Source: Sporosarcina sp. E16_8
GTDB lineage: Bacteria > Bacillota > Bacilli > Bacillales_A > Planococcaceae
DNA: 64,000 bases
Assembly (NCBI RefSeq): GCF_017347095.1
Contig: NZ_JADPRZ010000004.1
Span: forward strand, 124,001 to 188,000
Direction: 5' to 3'
The notes under the pieces were generated by a model. The model worked only from the letters and a program-made list of their open reading frames with translations. It ran no database searches and was not told the DNA's origin. Position 1 is the stretch's first letter; every line of letters starts with the position of its first letter. This document shows, piece by piece, positions 1 to 8,730 of the stretch. A program made the position numbers and the translations under genes.

Positions 1-26
1 TTTGGCTTATTAAGTCTTTCATTCAT
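1..26 (-). CDS. 5' end of an unidentified gene running off the window
   Basis: On the minus strand an AAGGAG (plus positions 36-41) stands 9 nt before an ATG at 26. Eight codons (MNERLNKP) are visible before the window ends. The gene would lie downstream of, and in the same direction as, the osmoprotectant transporter operon but beyond its terminator. Too little sequence is present to identify it. Confidence 0.4.
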
Positions 27-140
27 TCTAGTCATCTCCTTAAAATTCTCATATTTACTAGTCTAACACTATTTAGCTAGCCGATGTTTCATTGAATAGG
101 AGAAACATTTAGAAAGGCGCGTTTAGTCTCAGCTTTTAAG

Positions 141-174
141 CAAAAAAAATAAGCACCGTTAAAGGCGCTTATTT
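141..174 (-). terminator. Terminator of the opuC-like operon
   Basis: The arms at 147-157 and 164-174 form an 11-bp stem (one G-U pair when read on the minus strand) with a 6-nt loop. On the minus strand it is followed by a run of eight T (142-149). It lies 27 bp beyond the last gene of the operon, so no second permease gene follows. Confidence 0.85.
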
Positions 175-200
175 CCGACTGCATGTTCAAACCCAGTGTT

Positions 201-1091
201 TTATTTCTTTTCAATTAACCCTGCTTCAATAAGGAATTCTTCTGCGACTTTTTCAACCATCTGGCCTTCATTGTCGACTTTTGCATTCATTTTCTGCATC
301 GTATCTTCGTTAATCGTGCCTTCAAGCATTTTGAGTAATTCTTCAATTTCAGGATACTCTTTCAGTGCTTCTTTCCTTACAAGCGGGAGTGCATGGTACG
401 GTGGGAAGAAAGATTGGTCATCTTCCAGTACGCGCAGGTCGTACATTTGTAACTGTCCGTCCGTCGTATACGAGTTAATAACGTCAACTTCACCAGCGTT
501 AATGGAACGGTACATAATACCATGGTCCATCCCTTTAACTTCTTTGAAGTCAAGATCATATGCTTTTTGGAATCCAGGTAATCCATCCGGCCGGTCGATG
601 AATTCGAATACCGCACCTAATATGAAGTCCTCCGAAACTTTAGCAAAGTCACTAAATGTCACTAGGCCGAGTTCTTCTGCTATTGGTTCGTCCACTGCAA
701 GTGTATACGTATTGTTGAAACCAAATGTGTTGAAAGCAATCATGCCATCCTTATCGACGAGCCGTTTCGTCGCGGCTAATGTTTCGTCCGCCGTCCCGGG
801 TTCTTCATGATAATAGGTAAGGACGATTGTCCCTGTATAGTCGGGTATAACGTCGATAAGACCGTCCAACATGGCTTTCCATACGACGCTGGACCCACCA
901 AGGTTTTCTTTGTAAATGACGTCAATATCAGTTTTGTTTTCAATCAATTGGCCCATGACGTGTGACAATATGATGCTTTCCGTATTGTTACGAGAACCGA
1001 GAGTCAGGGAATCTTTTTCGATGAAAATACATCCTGACAGCAGGCTTGCAACAAGTATTGATGAAATCACTAATTTGAATTTATTTTTCAT
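201..1091 (-). CDS. opuCC: Osmoprotectant ABC transporter substrate-binding lipoprotein (OpuCC-like)
   Basis: This is the extracellular binding lipoprotein of a glycine betaine/choline-type importer. The protein is 296 aa from the ATG at 1091; AAAGGA lies upstream, and the longer frame to 1121 lacks a better site. It opens with a signal peptide ending in the lipobox LLSGC, which predicts lipid attachment at the Cys. The remainder looks like the OpuAC/OsmX family (an ESIILSHVMGQLIE region and the motif PDYTGT are visible). The start lies 2 bp after the permease stop, so translation is probably coupled. Members of this family import compatible solutes under high osmolarity. The exact ligand (betaine, choline, carnitine) cannot be read from the sequence. 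Confidence 0.85.
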   Translation of the reverse strand: MKNKFKLVISSILVASLLSGCIFIEKDSLTLGSRNNTESIILSHVMGQLIENKTDIDVIYKENLGGSSVVWKAMLDGLIDVIPDYTGTIVLTYYHEEPGTADETLAATKRLVDKDGMIAFNTFGFNNTYTLAVDEPIAEELGLVTFSDFAKVSEDFILGAVFEFIDRPDGLPGFQKAYDLDFKEVKGMDHGIMYRSINAGEVDVINSYTTDGQLQMYDLRVLEDDQSFFPPYHALPLVRKEALKEYPEIEELLKMLEGTINEDTMQKMNAKVDNEGQMVEKVAEEFLIEAGLIEKK

Positions 1092-1093
1092 TG

Positions 1094-1747
1094 TTACTTC
1101 AATCCTTTCGGTGTCGTCCAACGTTCAATTCCACCGAAGAGCGTTTCCAGGATAATCGCTAAGATTGCCGCCGGGATTGCCCCAAGTAAGATCAGGCCAT
1201 CAATTCCGCGTGTGATACCGAGGAAGATGAAATCACCGAGTCCACCCGCTCCAATGAAGGCTGCAAGTGTTGCTGTACCGACATTAATAACGGCAGCTGT
1301 ACGTATTCCGGCCATAATAACAGGAATCGCAAGAGGGAGTTCCACTTTTAACAGGATTTGCATGCTTGTCATACCCATCCCTTTTGCTGCTTCAGTGGTA
1401 GCTTTATCGACGTCTTTAATACCTGTGTAGGTATTGCGAATTATCGGTAGCAATGAATAAAGGAATAACGCAGCAATTGCTGTTTTCACACCGATTCCGA
1501 AAATCGGTATCATGAAACCAAGCAAAGCAAGACTTGGAATTGTCTGCATGACGCCTGCGCCGCCAAGTACGATTGTCGTGAGTTTCGGAACGCGCGTAAT
1601 CAAAATACCTAGAAAAATACCGAGAACGATGGCGATAAGCATTGAGAAGAAGACGAGTTGAATATGGACGGATGTCGCTTCAAGCACTTCTTTCCACCGC
1701 ATTTGTGTTTGTTCAACGAGTTGTTGCCAAATATTTAAGTTATTCAT
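1094..1747 (-). CDS. opuCB: Osmoprotectant ABC transporter permease (OpuCB-like)
   Basis: This is the membrane subunit of the importer, 217 aa, matching the usual length of OpuCB/OpuCD proteins. About five or six hydrophobic segments are visible, with the BPD-type coupling loop EAAKGMGMTSMQILLKVELP near residue 130. The start is the ATG at 1747, which overlaps the upstream ATPase stop as ATGA and is preceded by GGAGGATATCC; the frame open to 1771 lies inside the ATPase gene. B. subtilis OpuC has two permeases (OpuCB and OpuCD). Only one is present here before the terminator, so a homodimeric channel is inferred. Confidence 0.85.
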   Translation of the reverse strand: MNNLNIWQQLVEQTQMRWKEVLEATSVHIQLVFFSMLIAIVLGIFLGILITRVPKLTTIVLGGAGVMQTIPSLALLGFMIPIFGIGVKTAIAALFLYSLLPIIRNTYTGIKDVDKATTEAAKGMGMTSMQILLKVELPLAIPVIMAGIRTAAVINVGTATLAAFIGAGGLGDFIFLGITRGIDGLILLGAIPAAILAIILETLFGGIERWTTPKGLK

Positions 1748-2874
1748 TGGATATCCTCCATTTCTGTCCACTGACTGGACATGGCGGATAACAGTGAACC
1801 TCGTGTAACGACGCCAACTAATTTTTGTGTTATATCGACAATCGGGATTATGCCGTAAGGTGCTTCACCCATCATGACAATGGCATCTTTAGCCGTTGCG
1901 GTATCATAAAGGAATGGTTCCCGGGTCTGCATGATTTCCTCAATTGTTTTAATGTCATCTAATTTTTTTATAACGTCATATGCGGACACGACTCCAATTA
2001 ATATCTTGTCATCATCAACCACAATAAGGTTCGTAATTTTTCGCTTGCGAATAAACGAAAGGGCCTTCTCTGGCGACCATTGGGTAAGGGCAGTGTAAAC
2101 CGATTCTGACATTATGTCGACAACTGGCATGAGTCCTGGATTTTGGATAATCCGATGTTTACCTATGAACTCTTCTACAAAGCCGTGGGCTGGATCGTGA
2201 AGTAATTTCTCTGGGGTGTCCAACTGTAGTAGTTTTCCGTCTTTCATGATGGCAATGCGATCGCCCATTTTTAGCGCTTCATCCATATCATGTGTTACGA
2301 AGACAATCGTCTTTTTTAACTTTTTGTGCAATGAAAGTAATTCGTTTTGAAGCTGTTCGCGTGTAAGTGGATCAAGTGCGCTGAACGGCTCATCCATTAA
2401 GATTACATCTGGATCTGCTGCTAGCGCTCTTGCAATACCAATACGCTGCTGCTGACCGCCTGATAGTTCTTTTGGATAACGACCTGCATAAACCTCAGGA
2501 TCCAGACCGACTAATTCAAGAAGTTCATTGACGCGGGCTTTAATCTTTTTGTCGTTCCAACCTTTAAGCTGTGGTACAATTGCGATGTTTTTTTCGATAG
2601 TATAGTGGGGGAAAAGTCCGATTTGCTGAATGACATATCCGATATTTCGGCGTAACTCAGCGGCATTGTAGGAGTTGGTATCCTTGCCGTTAATAGTGAT
2701 TTTGCCACTTGTGTGGGGCTCCATCCGGTTAATCATTTTCATTGTTGTCGATTTCCCTGAACCACTTGGTCCAATGAGGACGAGTAATTCACCTGCTGGA
2801 ATATCGAAACTGACAGATTTTACTGCTTGGAATCCGCCATCAAACACTTTGCTTACATTTTCAAATTTAAGCAT
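1744..2874 (-). CDS. opuCA: Osmoprotectant ABC transporter ATP-binding protein with CBS domains (OpuCA-like)
   Basis: This is the ATPase subunit that energises the importer, 376 aa. Walker A is GPSGSGKST, the signature is LSGGQQQR, and Walker B is VILMDEP followed by the H-loop in FVTHDMDEAL. After about residue 250 there are two CBS-type repeats (the first around TNLIVVDDDKILIGVVSAYD, the second around YGIIPIVDITQKLVGVVTRG). In OpuCA relatives this region senses ionic strength or cyclic-di-AMP; that role is family knowledge and is not shown here. It is the first gene of the three-gene operon. AGGAGGT lies just upstream of the ATG, and a large AT-rich inverted repeat lies 27 bp upstream. Confidence 0.9.
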   Translation of the reverse strand: MLKFENVSKVFDGGFQAVKSVSFDIPAGELLVLIGPSGSGKSTTMKMINRMEPHTSGKITINGKDTNSYNAAELRRNIGYVIQQIGLFPHYTIEKNIAIVPQLKGWNDKKIKARVNELLELVGLDPEVYAGRYPKELSGGQQQRIGIARALAADPDVILMDEPFSALDPLTREQLQNELLSLHKKLKKTIVFVTHDMDEALKMGDRIAIMKDGKLLQLDTPEKLLHDPAHGFVEEFIGKHRIIQNPGLMPVVDIMSESVYTALTQWSPEKALSFIRKRKITNLIVVDDDKILIGVVSAYDVIKKLDDIKTIEEIMQTREPFLYDTATAKDAIVMMGEAPYGIIPIVDITQKLVGVVTRGSLLSAMSSQWTEMEDIQ

Positions 2875-2900
2875 GTGTACCTCCTATTGTTTTTTCACAA

Positions 2901-2938
2901 CGAATTTATTTTAAAATAATAGATTAAAAAATAATTCG
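2901..2938. promoter_or_regulatory. AT-rich inverted repeat upstream of opuCA
   Basis: The arms CGAATTTATTTT (2901-2912) and AAAATAATTCG (2928-2938) are reverse complements apart from one skipped base. The repeat sits between the opuCA ribosome binding site and its likely promoter. In Bacillus, MarR-type repressors (GbsR, OpcR) bind AT-rich sites in front of opu genes. Assigning this site to such a regulator is inference. Confidence 0.4.
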
Positions 2939-3064
2939 TAGTTAATAAAAAAGAAGACGTATTTGCATCCTGGCTGTTCAGGTGCGAAGTCTCTCTCAAT
3001 AAGTATACCACATTTAGATTGAATTTGCAGGAATTAGGGGTGTTCATCTCCTGAAGTGTCTAAA

Positions 3065-3094
3065 TTGCCTGTTAGTTGTATGCTGCTTTAGAAT
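3065..3094 (+). promoter_or_regulatory. Predicted sigma-A promoter of bceRS
   Basis: TTGCCT (3065-3070) and TAGAAT (3089-3094) are separated by 18 bp. The distance to the bceR start is 27 bp, with AAGGGAAGTG between as ribosome binding site. Confidence 0.5.
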
Positions 3095-3121
3095 GGATAA
3101 TAGAAGGGAAGTGAATCGGCA

Positions 3122-3805
3122 ATGGATATGACAATTTTCGTCGTAGAGGACGATAAAGCAATTTTTGATTCACTAAAAGAGCGACTGGGGCAATGGTCTT
3201 TTAATGTAACTGGACCGAATGATTTTCATGATGTCATGGTCGACTTTATTAATGAAAAACCGCATCTCGTTATTATGGATATTCAGTTGCCTTCCTATGA
3301 CGGGTTTCATTGGTGCCGAGAAATTCGCACAATTTCGAAGGTACCTATTATCTTTTTATCATCGCGGGATCACCCGATGGATATGGTTATGGCGATGAAT
3401 ATGGGAGCAGATGATTATGTTCAGAAACCATTCCATTCAGATGTACTGCTTGCAAAAATTCAGGCACTCTTAAGACGGACATACGCATACGGTGAAGAGG
3501 CTCCGGATGTACTCGAATGGAATGGAGCGATGATTGACATGAAGCGCGGTGTCATCCGTTTAGATGGCAATGATGTCGAATTGACGAAAAACGAATTTTT
3601 CATATTAGCTGTGCTTGTTCAATCTAATGATGAGATAGTCTCACGCGATGAGTTAATCCGTAAGTTATGGGATGATGAACGTTTTGTTAACGATAATACA
3701 TTGACGGTGAACGTTACGCGCCTCCGTCAAAAGCTTACCGAACTGGGCCTTGGTGAAGCAATTGTCACGAAAAAAGGACTGGGCTATATGGCGACTACAC
3801 TTTAG
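3122..3805 (+). CDS. bceR: BceR-type response regulator (OmpR family)
   Basis: This is the DNA-binding response regulator of a bacitracin/antimicrobial-peptide sensing module, 227 aa. An N-terminal receiver domain has the acidic pair VVEDD and the phosphoacceptor Asp in LVIMDIQLPSYDG (about residue 54). A C-terminal winged-helix domain shows FFILAVLVQSNDEIVSRDEL and NVTRLRQKL. It is followed 15 bp later by a short intramembrane-sensing kinase and then by a BceAB-type transporter, which fixes the assignment to the BceRS group. A later ATG at 3128 is possible. In this family the kinase reads transport flux of the ABC transporter, and the regulator activates the transporter promoter. Confidence 0.9.
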   Translation: MDMTIFVVEDDKAIFDSLKERLGQWSFNVTGPNDFHDVMVDFINEKPHLVIMDIQLPSYDGFHWCREIRTISKVPIIFLSSRDHPMDMVMAMNMGADDYVQKPFHSDVLLAKIQALLRRTYAYGEEAPDVLEWNGAMIDMKRGVIRLDGNDVELTKNEFFILAVLVQSNDEIVSRDELIRKLWDDERFVNDNTLTVNVTRLRQKLTELGLGEAIVTKKGLGYMATTL

Positions 3806-3820
3806 GAAGGGGGTGTTTGT

Positions 3821-4843
3821 TTGTTTATAAGTTATTTATTGGATATGAAAAGTTGGATATTCTTTTTTATAGCGGCACTTGGGTTTGCAGATATAGTGAT
3901 TTGGCTGGACGCTGGAATCGATGCGGAATTTTCAGCTGTTATGTATTTTAACGTTTTACTGCTGAGTGTGTTCCTCATTTTTTTCATATGGCGCTATTTC
4001 AAAGAAATGAAGTTTATGAAAGCATTAATCCCACTCAATGGAGTAATTGAAGAAGATTGGCAAGAAGCGCTGCCGGAGCCGTTATCAATACGTGACACAA
4101 TGACGACTAAGATGTTGCGGCAAGTTGCGGATGATTATAAGAAAAGACTGTACGATTTAAAAGCAACTAGCGTGATTGAAAGTGATTATACGGCGGCTTG
4201 GGTACATGAAGTGAAAGCACCTCTGACTGCCATGAAATTGGTGATTGAAGCCAATCGAAGTGAACCGGCATTGCGGAAAATCGAAACGGAGTGGCTACGA
4301 GTTCATTTGCTCATCGACCAGCAGTTATACATTTCCCGTTTGCCTTCTTTGGAATCGGATTATGTTGTCGGGAAAAACGGCATCCACCAGCTTGTAGCTG
4401 CGGAAGTGCGCGAGCTTGCATCGTGGTGCAGGCAAAAAAATATGGCTATTGAATTTGAAGATGAAGCGATTGAAGTTGTAACGGATAGTAAATGGTGTCG
4501 GTTCATAATCCGTCAAGTATTGACGAATGCAGTGAAGTATAGTCCGTCAGGCGGAACAATTTGGATCACAACAAACGTTGTAGAAAGTGGCAATGTGGTT
4601 CTATCCATAAGAGACGAAGGACCTGGTATTCCATCGCATGACCTGCCTCGGTTATTCGATAAAGGATTCACTGGTGGTACAGGAAGGCTACATAATGCAG
4701 CAACAGGTCTAGGGCTTTACCTCGCACAAACCGTTGCTGTCAAGATCGGCATCACACTTACTGCACAATCTGAAGCGGGGCAAGGAACGACGATGCGACT
4801 GACATTCATGACTGAGAATGAATTCGACTCCGTACTAACGTGA
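3821..4843 (+). CDS. bceS: BceS-type intramembrane-sensing histidine kinase
   Basis: This is the sensor kinase of the module, 340 aa. Two transmembrane helices lie within the first 65 residues with almost no extracellular loop, as expected for kinases that sense through a partner ABC transporter. The phosphoacceptor His lies in AAWVHEVKAPLTAMKL (about residue 129). The ATPase domain shows the N box (FIIRQVLTNAVKYSP), the G1 box (RDEGPGIP) and GLGLYLAQ. The start is TTG at 3821, preceded by GGAAGGGGGTG. The stop codon lies inside the predicted BceR operator of bceA. Confidence 0.9.
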   Translation: MFISYLLDMKSWIFFFIAALGFADIVIWLDAGIDAEFSAVMYFNVLLLSVFLIFFIWRYFKEMKFMKALIPLNGVIEEDWQEALPEPLSIRDTMTTKMLRQVADDYKKRLYDLKATSVIESDYTAAWVHEVKAPLTAMKLVIEANRSEPALRKIETEWLRVHLLIDQQLYISRLPSLESDYVVGKNGIHQLVAAEVRELASWCRQKNMAIEFEDEAIEVVTDSKWCRFIIRQVLTNAVKYSPSGGTIWITTNVVESGNVVLSIRDEGPGIPSHDLPRLFDKGFTGGTGRLHNAATGLGLYLAQTVAVKIGITLTAQSEAGQGTTMRLTFMTENEFDSVLT

Positions 4844-4858
4844 CGTTTATGTAACGTT
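4837..4858 (+). promoter_or_regulatory. Candidate BceR-binding inverted repeat before bceA
   Basis: AACGTGAC (4837-4844), 6 bp, then GTAACGTT (4851-4858): an 8-6-8 inverted repeat with one mismatch. BceR-family regulators bind inverted repeats upstream of their transporter operons. The bceA start is 88 bp downstream. I could not find a convincing -35/-10 pair between them, which would fit an activated promoter. Confidence 0.5.
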
Positions 4859-4945
4859 GGATGACCTGTTTGTCATGCAAATCAAACGACCCAAGGAACT
4901 AAGCGGGATAAGATAGGGACATAGCAAACAGGGAGGCCATTTCAG

Positions 4946-5734
4946 ATGAATGAAACACATACAATAAAAAAAACAGTTCTGCATGCGCAGAATATTCGAA
5001 AGTCCTATGGATCACGCAGCAATGTCCAACAAGTACTAAAAGGCATCGAACTTCGTGTCAATGAAGGTGAATTTGTCGGCATTATGGGCTCTTCGGGAGC
5101 AGGAAAGACAACATTGCTCAACGTTCTTGCGACAATTGACCGTACGACAGAGGGGTCTATCCTCATCGGTAATTCCGATATTTCGAAGATGAAAGATCGG
5201 GAACTATCCGCGTTTCGTCGTGAAAAATTAGGTTTCATTTTTCAAGACTATAATTTATTGGATACATTGACTGTGAAAGAAAATATCTTGCTGCCTGTTT
5301 CACTTGGTAAGATGAATAAAAAAGAAGCGGAAGCAGAGTTCAGGGCAATCGCAGACATCCTTGGCATTAAAGACCTCGCACACAAATACCCGCACGAAAT
5401 TTCAGGTGGTCAAAAACAGCGGACATCTGCTGCACGTGCTCTTATTAATAGACCCTCCATGGTATTTGCAGACGAGCCAACAGGGGCTCTCGATTCAAAG
5501 TCAGCATCTTCCCTATTAGGCACATTAGAGGATGTCAATAAAAAGCGGGATGTCACAATTATGATGGTGACGCATGACCCACTTGCTTCGAGCTATTGCA
5601 GCCGCGTTGTCTTTTTGAAAGATGGCACCATTTACTCGGAATTGTACCGTGGCGATAAAACGAGACAAGCCTTCTTCCAGGAAATCCTGAAAGTTCAAGG
5701 CGTTCTCGGGGGTGACAGCATTGACACTATTTGA
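4946..5734 (+). CDS. bceA: BceA-type ABC transporter ATP-binding protein
   Basis: This is the ATPase of a peptide-antibiotic detoxification transporter, 262 aa. Walker A is GSSGAGKTT, the Q loop is [17 protein letters not shown], the signature is ISGGQKQR and Walker B is [11 protein letters not shown], typical of the MacB/LolD-like group that includes BceA. GGGAGG stands upstream of the ATG. The gene overlaps the permease gene by 14 nt. In B. subtilis BceAB frees undecaprenyl-pyrophosphate from bacitracin and signals to BceS. The drug recognised here cannot be told from the sequence. Confidence 0.9.
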   Translation: MNETHTIKKTVLHAQNIRKSYGSRSNVQQVLKGIELRVNEGEFVGIMGSSGAGKTTLLNVLATIDRTTEGSILIGNSDISKMKDRELSAFRREKLGFIFQDYNLLDTLTVKENILLPVSLGKMNKKEAEAEFRAIADILGIKDLAHKYPHEISGGQKQRTSAARALINRPSMVFADEPTGALDSKSASSLLGTLEDVNKKRDVTIMMVTHDPLASSYCSRVVFLKDGTIYSELYRGDKTRQAFFQEILKVQGVLGGDSIDTI

Positions 5735-7691
5735 TCTTGTAATCCGCAGTATGCGGAAGAATCTCAAGCATTATTATTTGTATTTCTTTGCACTGATTTT
5801 CAGTGTTGTCCTTTACTTTGTATTCGCGACGTTGCAATATGATTCTGCAGTTATTGAGCAGGCAAGTAGCTCCATGAAGATGGATTCCGCATTTAAGGTG
5901 GCGGGGATATTGGTTCTTTTCATTGCTGGCATATTCGTTATTTACGCCAATTCGATTTTCCTTCGGAGAAGAAGTAGTGAAATTGGACTGTATCAATTGA
6001 TTGGATTAACGAAAGGGGCAGTTGCACGGCTCCTTTTTATTGAAAACACACTTCTTGGAGCCGGAGCGCTCGTTATCGGAATCGGTGTCGGGATGCTTTT
6101 ATCTAGAGTGTTTTTATTGATACTTATGAAATTGGTCGGCTTTAATGACATTGTAGAGTTATCGTTTTCGATGGGGGCCGTTTTACAGACAGCACTTGTA
6201 TTCGTGGTTATCATTGCTCTTACATCAATTCAAATGGTGTTTAAAGTGTATCGTAATACGTTGCTTAGCCTATTCAATGCAGACAAACAAGGGGAACAGC
6301 CGAAGAAGCCGAAAAGTGGGTTATCAGCAATACTTGCTTTACTTGGTATTGGATTGATTGTCTTTGGTTATTGGTTATCGGCACATATGTTGAACGAATT
6401 GTTATTCTTTAATATGCTTGGCGTTTTATTCTCAACGATATTAGGAACCTATCTTCTATTCCGCGTGACAATCAGTTGGGTGTTCTATCAAGTAAGAAAG
6501 AGCAAGCAAGGACATTTAGGACTCTCCAATAGTTTGTCACTTGCCTCGCTCATGCACCGTCTAAAAGGGAATGCGAACTCGCTCACGATTATTACAGTTT
6601 TATCTGCAATGACATTAGCGATGCTTGCAGGTTCCTACTCGCTTTATTATTCAACGGAAAAAGAAACGCGCTACATGATTCCGTTCGATTTTGCGTTTGA
6701 AGAGGGGGTGGCAACGTCGCTTTCAGACAACGAAATATCGGCAGTGGACTTTGAGGTTGAATTGGAAGAAAATGGAATTGATTATACAACAGGGACAATC
6801 GAATTACTCGGAGTGGAAGGAACTCATGAAAAAGGTATTTTCCCTGCTATTTTTGATATGAGAGAAGAAATTTTTAATGCCTATTTTGTAAATGCTAAGC
6901 AATTACAAAAAGCAGGTCTCGAAGTTGAAACGCCAAAAGATGGATCTGTCATTTTTCATAACGCTTCCATGATGGCTATGGCAAAAGATATAAAGATACC
7001 ATTTAAGATGTATATTACAAGCGGTGAAACAGAAAGCGTATTTACCGCTGTGAAGTATGGTGAAGGGGACGTTGTGAACGCAGTTTGGGGGTCTCAACTT
7101 GTAGTGAGTGATGCCGATTTTGAAAAGTATAAAAGAACGATGAAACCAGAAAAAATAGTAGAGATGACCCCAGAGAGTATAGTAAGGAATGTCCGAGTTT
7201 TTAATATAGCAGACAAAGACCAACTTGCCATTGCATCTACTATCCGCAACTCAAATCAAGACACCGAGTCGTCATACGGCACCGATTATTATTTGACGTA
7301 TGTAAAATCCATGCAAGTCAATGGACTTCTCATCTTTATCGCCGGATTTTTAGGGTTAGTGTTCTTAATTTCAACAGGCAGTATTTTGTACTTCAAACAG
7401 ATGACTGAGGCGGAACAGGAAAAACAAAGCTACACAACGCTGCGTCAACTCGGTTTTACAGTGAAAGACATCATGCGCGGCATTATCCGCAAGCAGGCAT
7501 TCGTCTTTGGTTTGCCACTTTTGATTGGCCTGTTGCATTCTGTGTTCGCTATTAAAGCTGCGTCATTCCTCTTCATGTCTGATATAACTGTGCCTGCTTC
7601 GATTGCAATGGGCATTTATGCGTTGATTTACCTTGTGTTCGCTTTCTTGACGGTTGGTTACTATCGAAAAACTGTGAAAGCTGCTTTATAA
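5721..7691 (+). CDS. bceB: BceB-type ABC transporter permease
   Basis: This is the membrane subunit of the BceAB transporter, 656 aa, about the usual BceB length. The N-terminal sequence [19 protein letters not shown] is characteristic. Ten hydrophobic segments can be placed. A large extracellular region (about residues 320-530, starting near [14 protein letters not shown]) lies between the seventh and eighth, as in BceB, where this loop determines drug specificity. Two FtsX-like blocks flank it. TTG at 5721 is preferred because GGGGGTGA precedes it with good spacing; GTG at 5712 is the alternative. A terminator follows immediately. Confidence 0.9.
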   Translation: MTLFDLVIRSMRKNLKHYYLYFFALIFSVVLYFVFATLQYDSAVIEQASSSMKMDSAFKVAGILVLFIAGIFVIYANSIFLRRRSSEIGLYQLIGLTKGAVARLLFIENTLLGAGALVIGIGVGMLLSRVFLLILMKLVGFNDIVELSFSMGAVLQTALVFVVIIALTSIQMVFKVYRNTLLSLFNADKQGEQPKKPKSGLSAILALLGIGLIVFGYWLSAHMLNELLFFNMLGVLFSTILGTYLLFRVTISWVFYQVRKSKQGHLGLSNSLSLASLMHRLKGNANSLTIITVLSAMTLAMLAGSYSLYYSTEKETRYMIPFDFAFEEGVATSLSDNEISAVDFEVELEENGIDYTTGTIELLGVEGTHEKGIFPAIFDMREEIFNAYFVNAKQLQKAGLEVETPKDGSVIFHNASMMAMAKDIKIPFKMYITSGETESVFTAVKYGEGDVVNAVWGSQLVVSDADFEKYKRTMKPEKIVEMTPESIVRNVRVFNIADKDQLAIASTIRNSNQDTESSYGTDYYLTYVKSMQVNGLLIFIAGFLGLVFLISTGSILYFKQMTEAEQEKQSYTTLRQLGFTVKDIMRGIIRKQAFVFGLPLLIGLLHSVFAIKAASFLFMSDITVPASIAMGIYALIYLVFAFLTVGYYRKTVKAAL

Positions 7692-7695
7692 TCGA

Positions 7696-7733
7696 AAAAC
7701 CATCGGAGTTTGACATACTCAGGTGGTTTTTTA
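7696..7733 (+). terminator. Terminator of bceAB
   Basis: AAAACCA near 7698 pairs with TGGTTTT near 7725, with an inner GAGT/ACTC stem and a six-T run (7728-7733). It lies just after the bceB stop. Confidence 0.85.
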
Positions 7734-7837
7734 ATATTTGTAAAGGTTTGTGTTGGAGGAAAGTGGAATACTTTGTGGTTAGTGATACGTTCCAATGACT
7801 ATAAATGTTGACATAGAGAATCCTCTCAACAACGCTT

Positions 7838-7919
7838 GGCGCTTGGGGATGCCTCCCGCAATAAGCCAGACAGAAAACCGCTGTCAGCCTTATTGCTTCG
7901 GCTACCCCTATGAGGCGCC
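7838..7919. repeat. Imperfect palindromic repeat in the bceB-8234 gap
   Basis: GGCGC (7838) pairs with GCGCC (to 7919), GCAATAAG (7858-7865) with CTTATTGC (7889-7896), and GGGG with CCCC, giving an 82-bp imperfect hairpin. Its GGCGCC and ATAAG words resemble the dispersed intergenic repeats common in Bacillaceae and Planococcaceae (compare 47560-48065). The rest of the gap from 7734 to 8233 holds no gene that I can see. Confidence 0.6.
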
Positions 7920-8233
7920 TGCGCTGGAGATTATATAGAATCATTAGTTCAACATATATAAGATTGGATTAAGAAGTAGGAGAGGTTTGATAGGTTAGAA
8001 AAACTTAGAGTTCAAAAAAACAGATACTCTGCTACAAAAAATATACGAAATAAGTTTTTGACCAAGAGTTTATTGGGTGAAATGTCTTTGCAATGTTTTT
8101 ATGAACAAGTATGTGAGTCGGGACTTGCGACAGAATCATTGTGACTGTATCCATTTGAACAATAGGAGAAAAAGAGTTGGAAAAGAGATTCGTATTTTGG
8201 CCTAATATAATTGATGAGTAAGGAGGAATAAAA

Positions 8234-8551
8234 TTGTCAGCGTTGAAAAGGGATGCTATTACATTTTTTAAAGTGTTAATTTATTTGGCTATTGGTTTCA
8301 TCCTAACTGAAAATGTATTAGGAGTAATTTATGAAGAACTCGGGATTAGTTTTATGGGAAACGTATGGGTTAATTGGTTCGGTTTGTCGTATCTTTTGTA
8401 TTTTTTCTATACAACAATCCGTGTGCTATTTACAAATAAAAATACCTATTTGTTTAAAAAACGTATGAAATCGAAGGTTTTTTGGGTACTGTTCATTGTT
8501 TCGGCTTACGTCGTCTTTATTCCTTTTATTAAAGGAGAAAATCCATTCTAG
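8234..8551 (+). CDS. Small membrane protein of unknown function
   Basis: This is a 105-aa protein starting at TTG 8234 behind an excellent AAGGAGGAA. Three hydrophobic segments can be drawn: about residues 13-33, 44-64 and 78-98. A basic stretch (FKKRMKSK) precedes the last one, and the C-terminus is short. I recognise no family. The gene stands alone between two hairpins and has a mirrored terminator downstream. The good ribosome binding site and codon use support a real gene. Confidence 0.7.
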   Translation: MSALKRDAITFFKVLIYLAIGFILTENVLGVIYEELGISFMGNVWVNWFGLSYLLYFFYTTIRVLFTNKNTYLFKKRMKSKVFWVLFIVSAYVVFIPFIKGENPF

Positions 8552-8621
8552 CTCAACTAATGATAGTTAGTTGAACTAAGAACAAGAAATCAACAAGAGA
8601 ATTTAATGGACTGTGCTGGTG

Positions 8622-8653
8622 AAAATACCAAACGTAAATGTTTGGCGTTTTCT
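8622..8653. terminator. Bidirectional hairpin between the 8234 gene and argS
   Basis: CCAAAC (8628-8633) and GTTTGG (8640-8645) form a stem with a 6-nt loop, flanked by AAAAT and CGTTTT. This could end transcription from either side (the small membrane protein gene and argS). Confidence 0.6.
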
Positions 8654-8730
8654 CCAACGCTTTTTGCTGTTTTTATACCACTGATCGAAACTAGTTGACC
8701 CACGTTTGATAAGGGGTGATTCGTTTCCTA

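Noticed and set aside
196-810. Plus-strand open frame of 204 codons opposite the opuCC-like gene
   Set aside because: It is a shadow of a well-supported lipoprotein gene; the composition is Ser-rich and typical of antisense translation, with no ribosome binding site.
2955-2995. Terminator between opuCA and bceR
   Set aside because: GCA-T-CCTG and CAGGTGC can pair, but there is a bulge and no T-run on either side, and the flanking genes are divergent.
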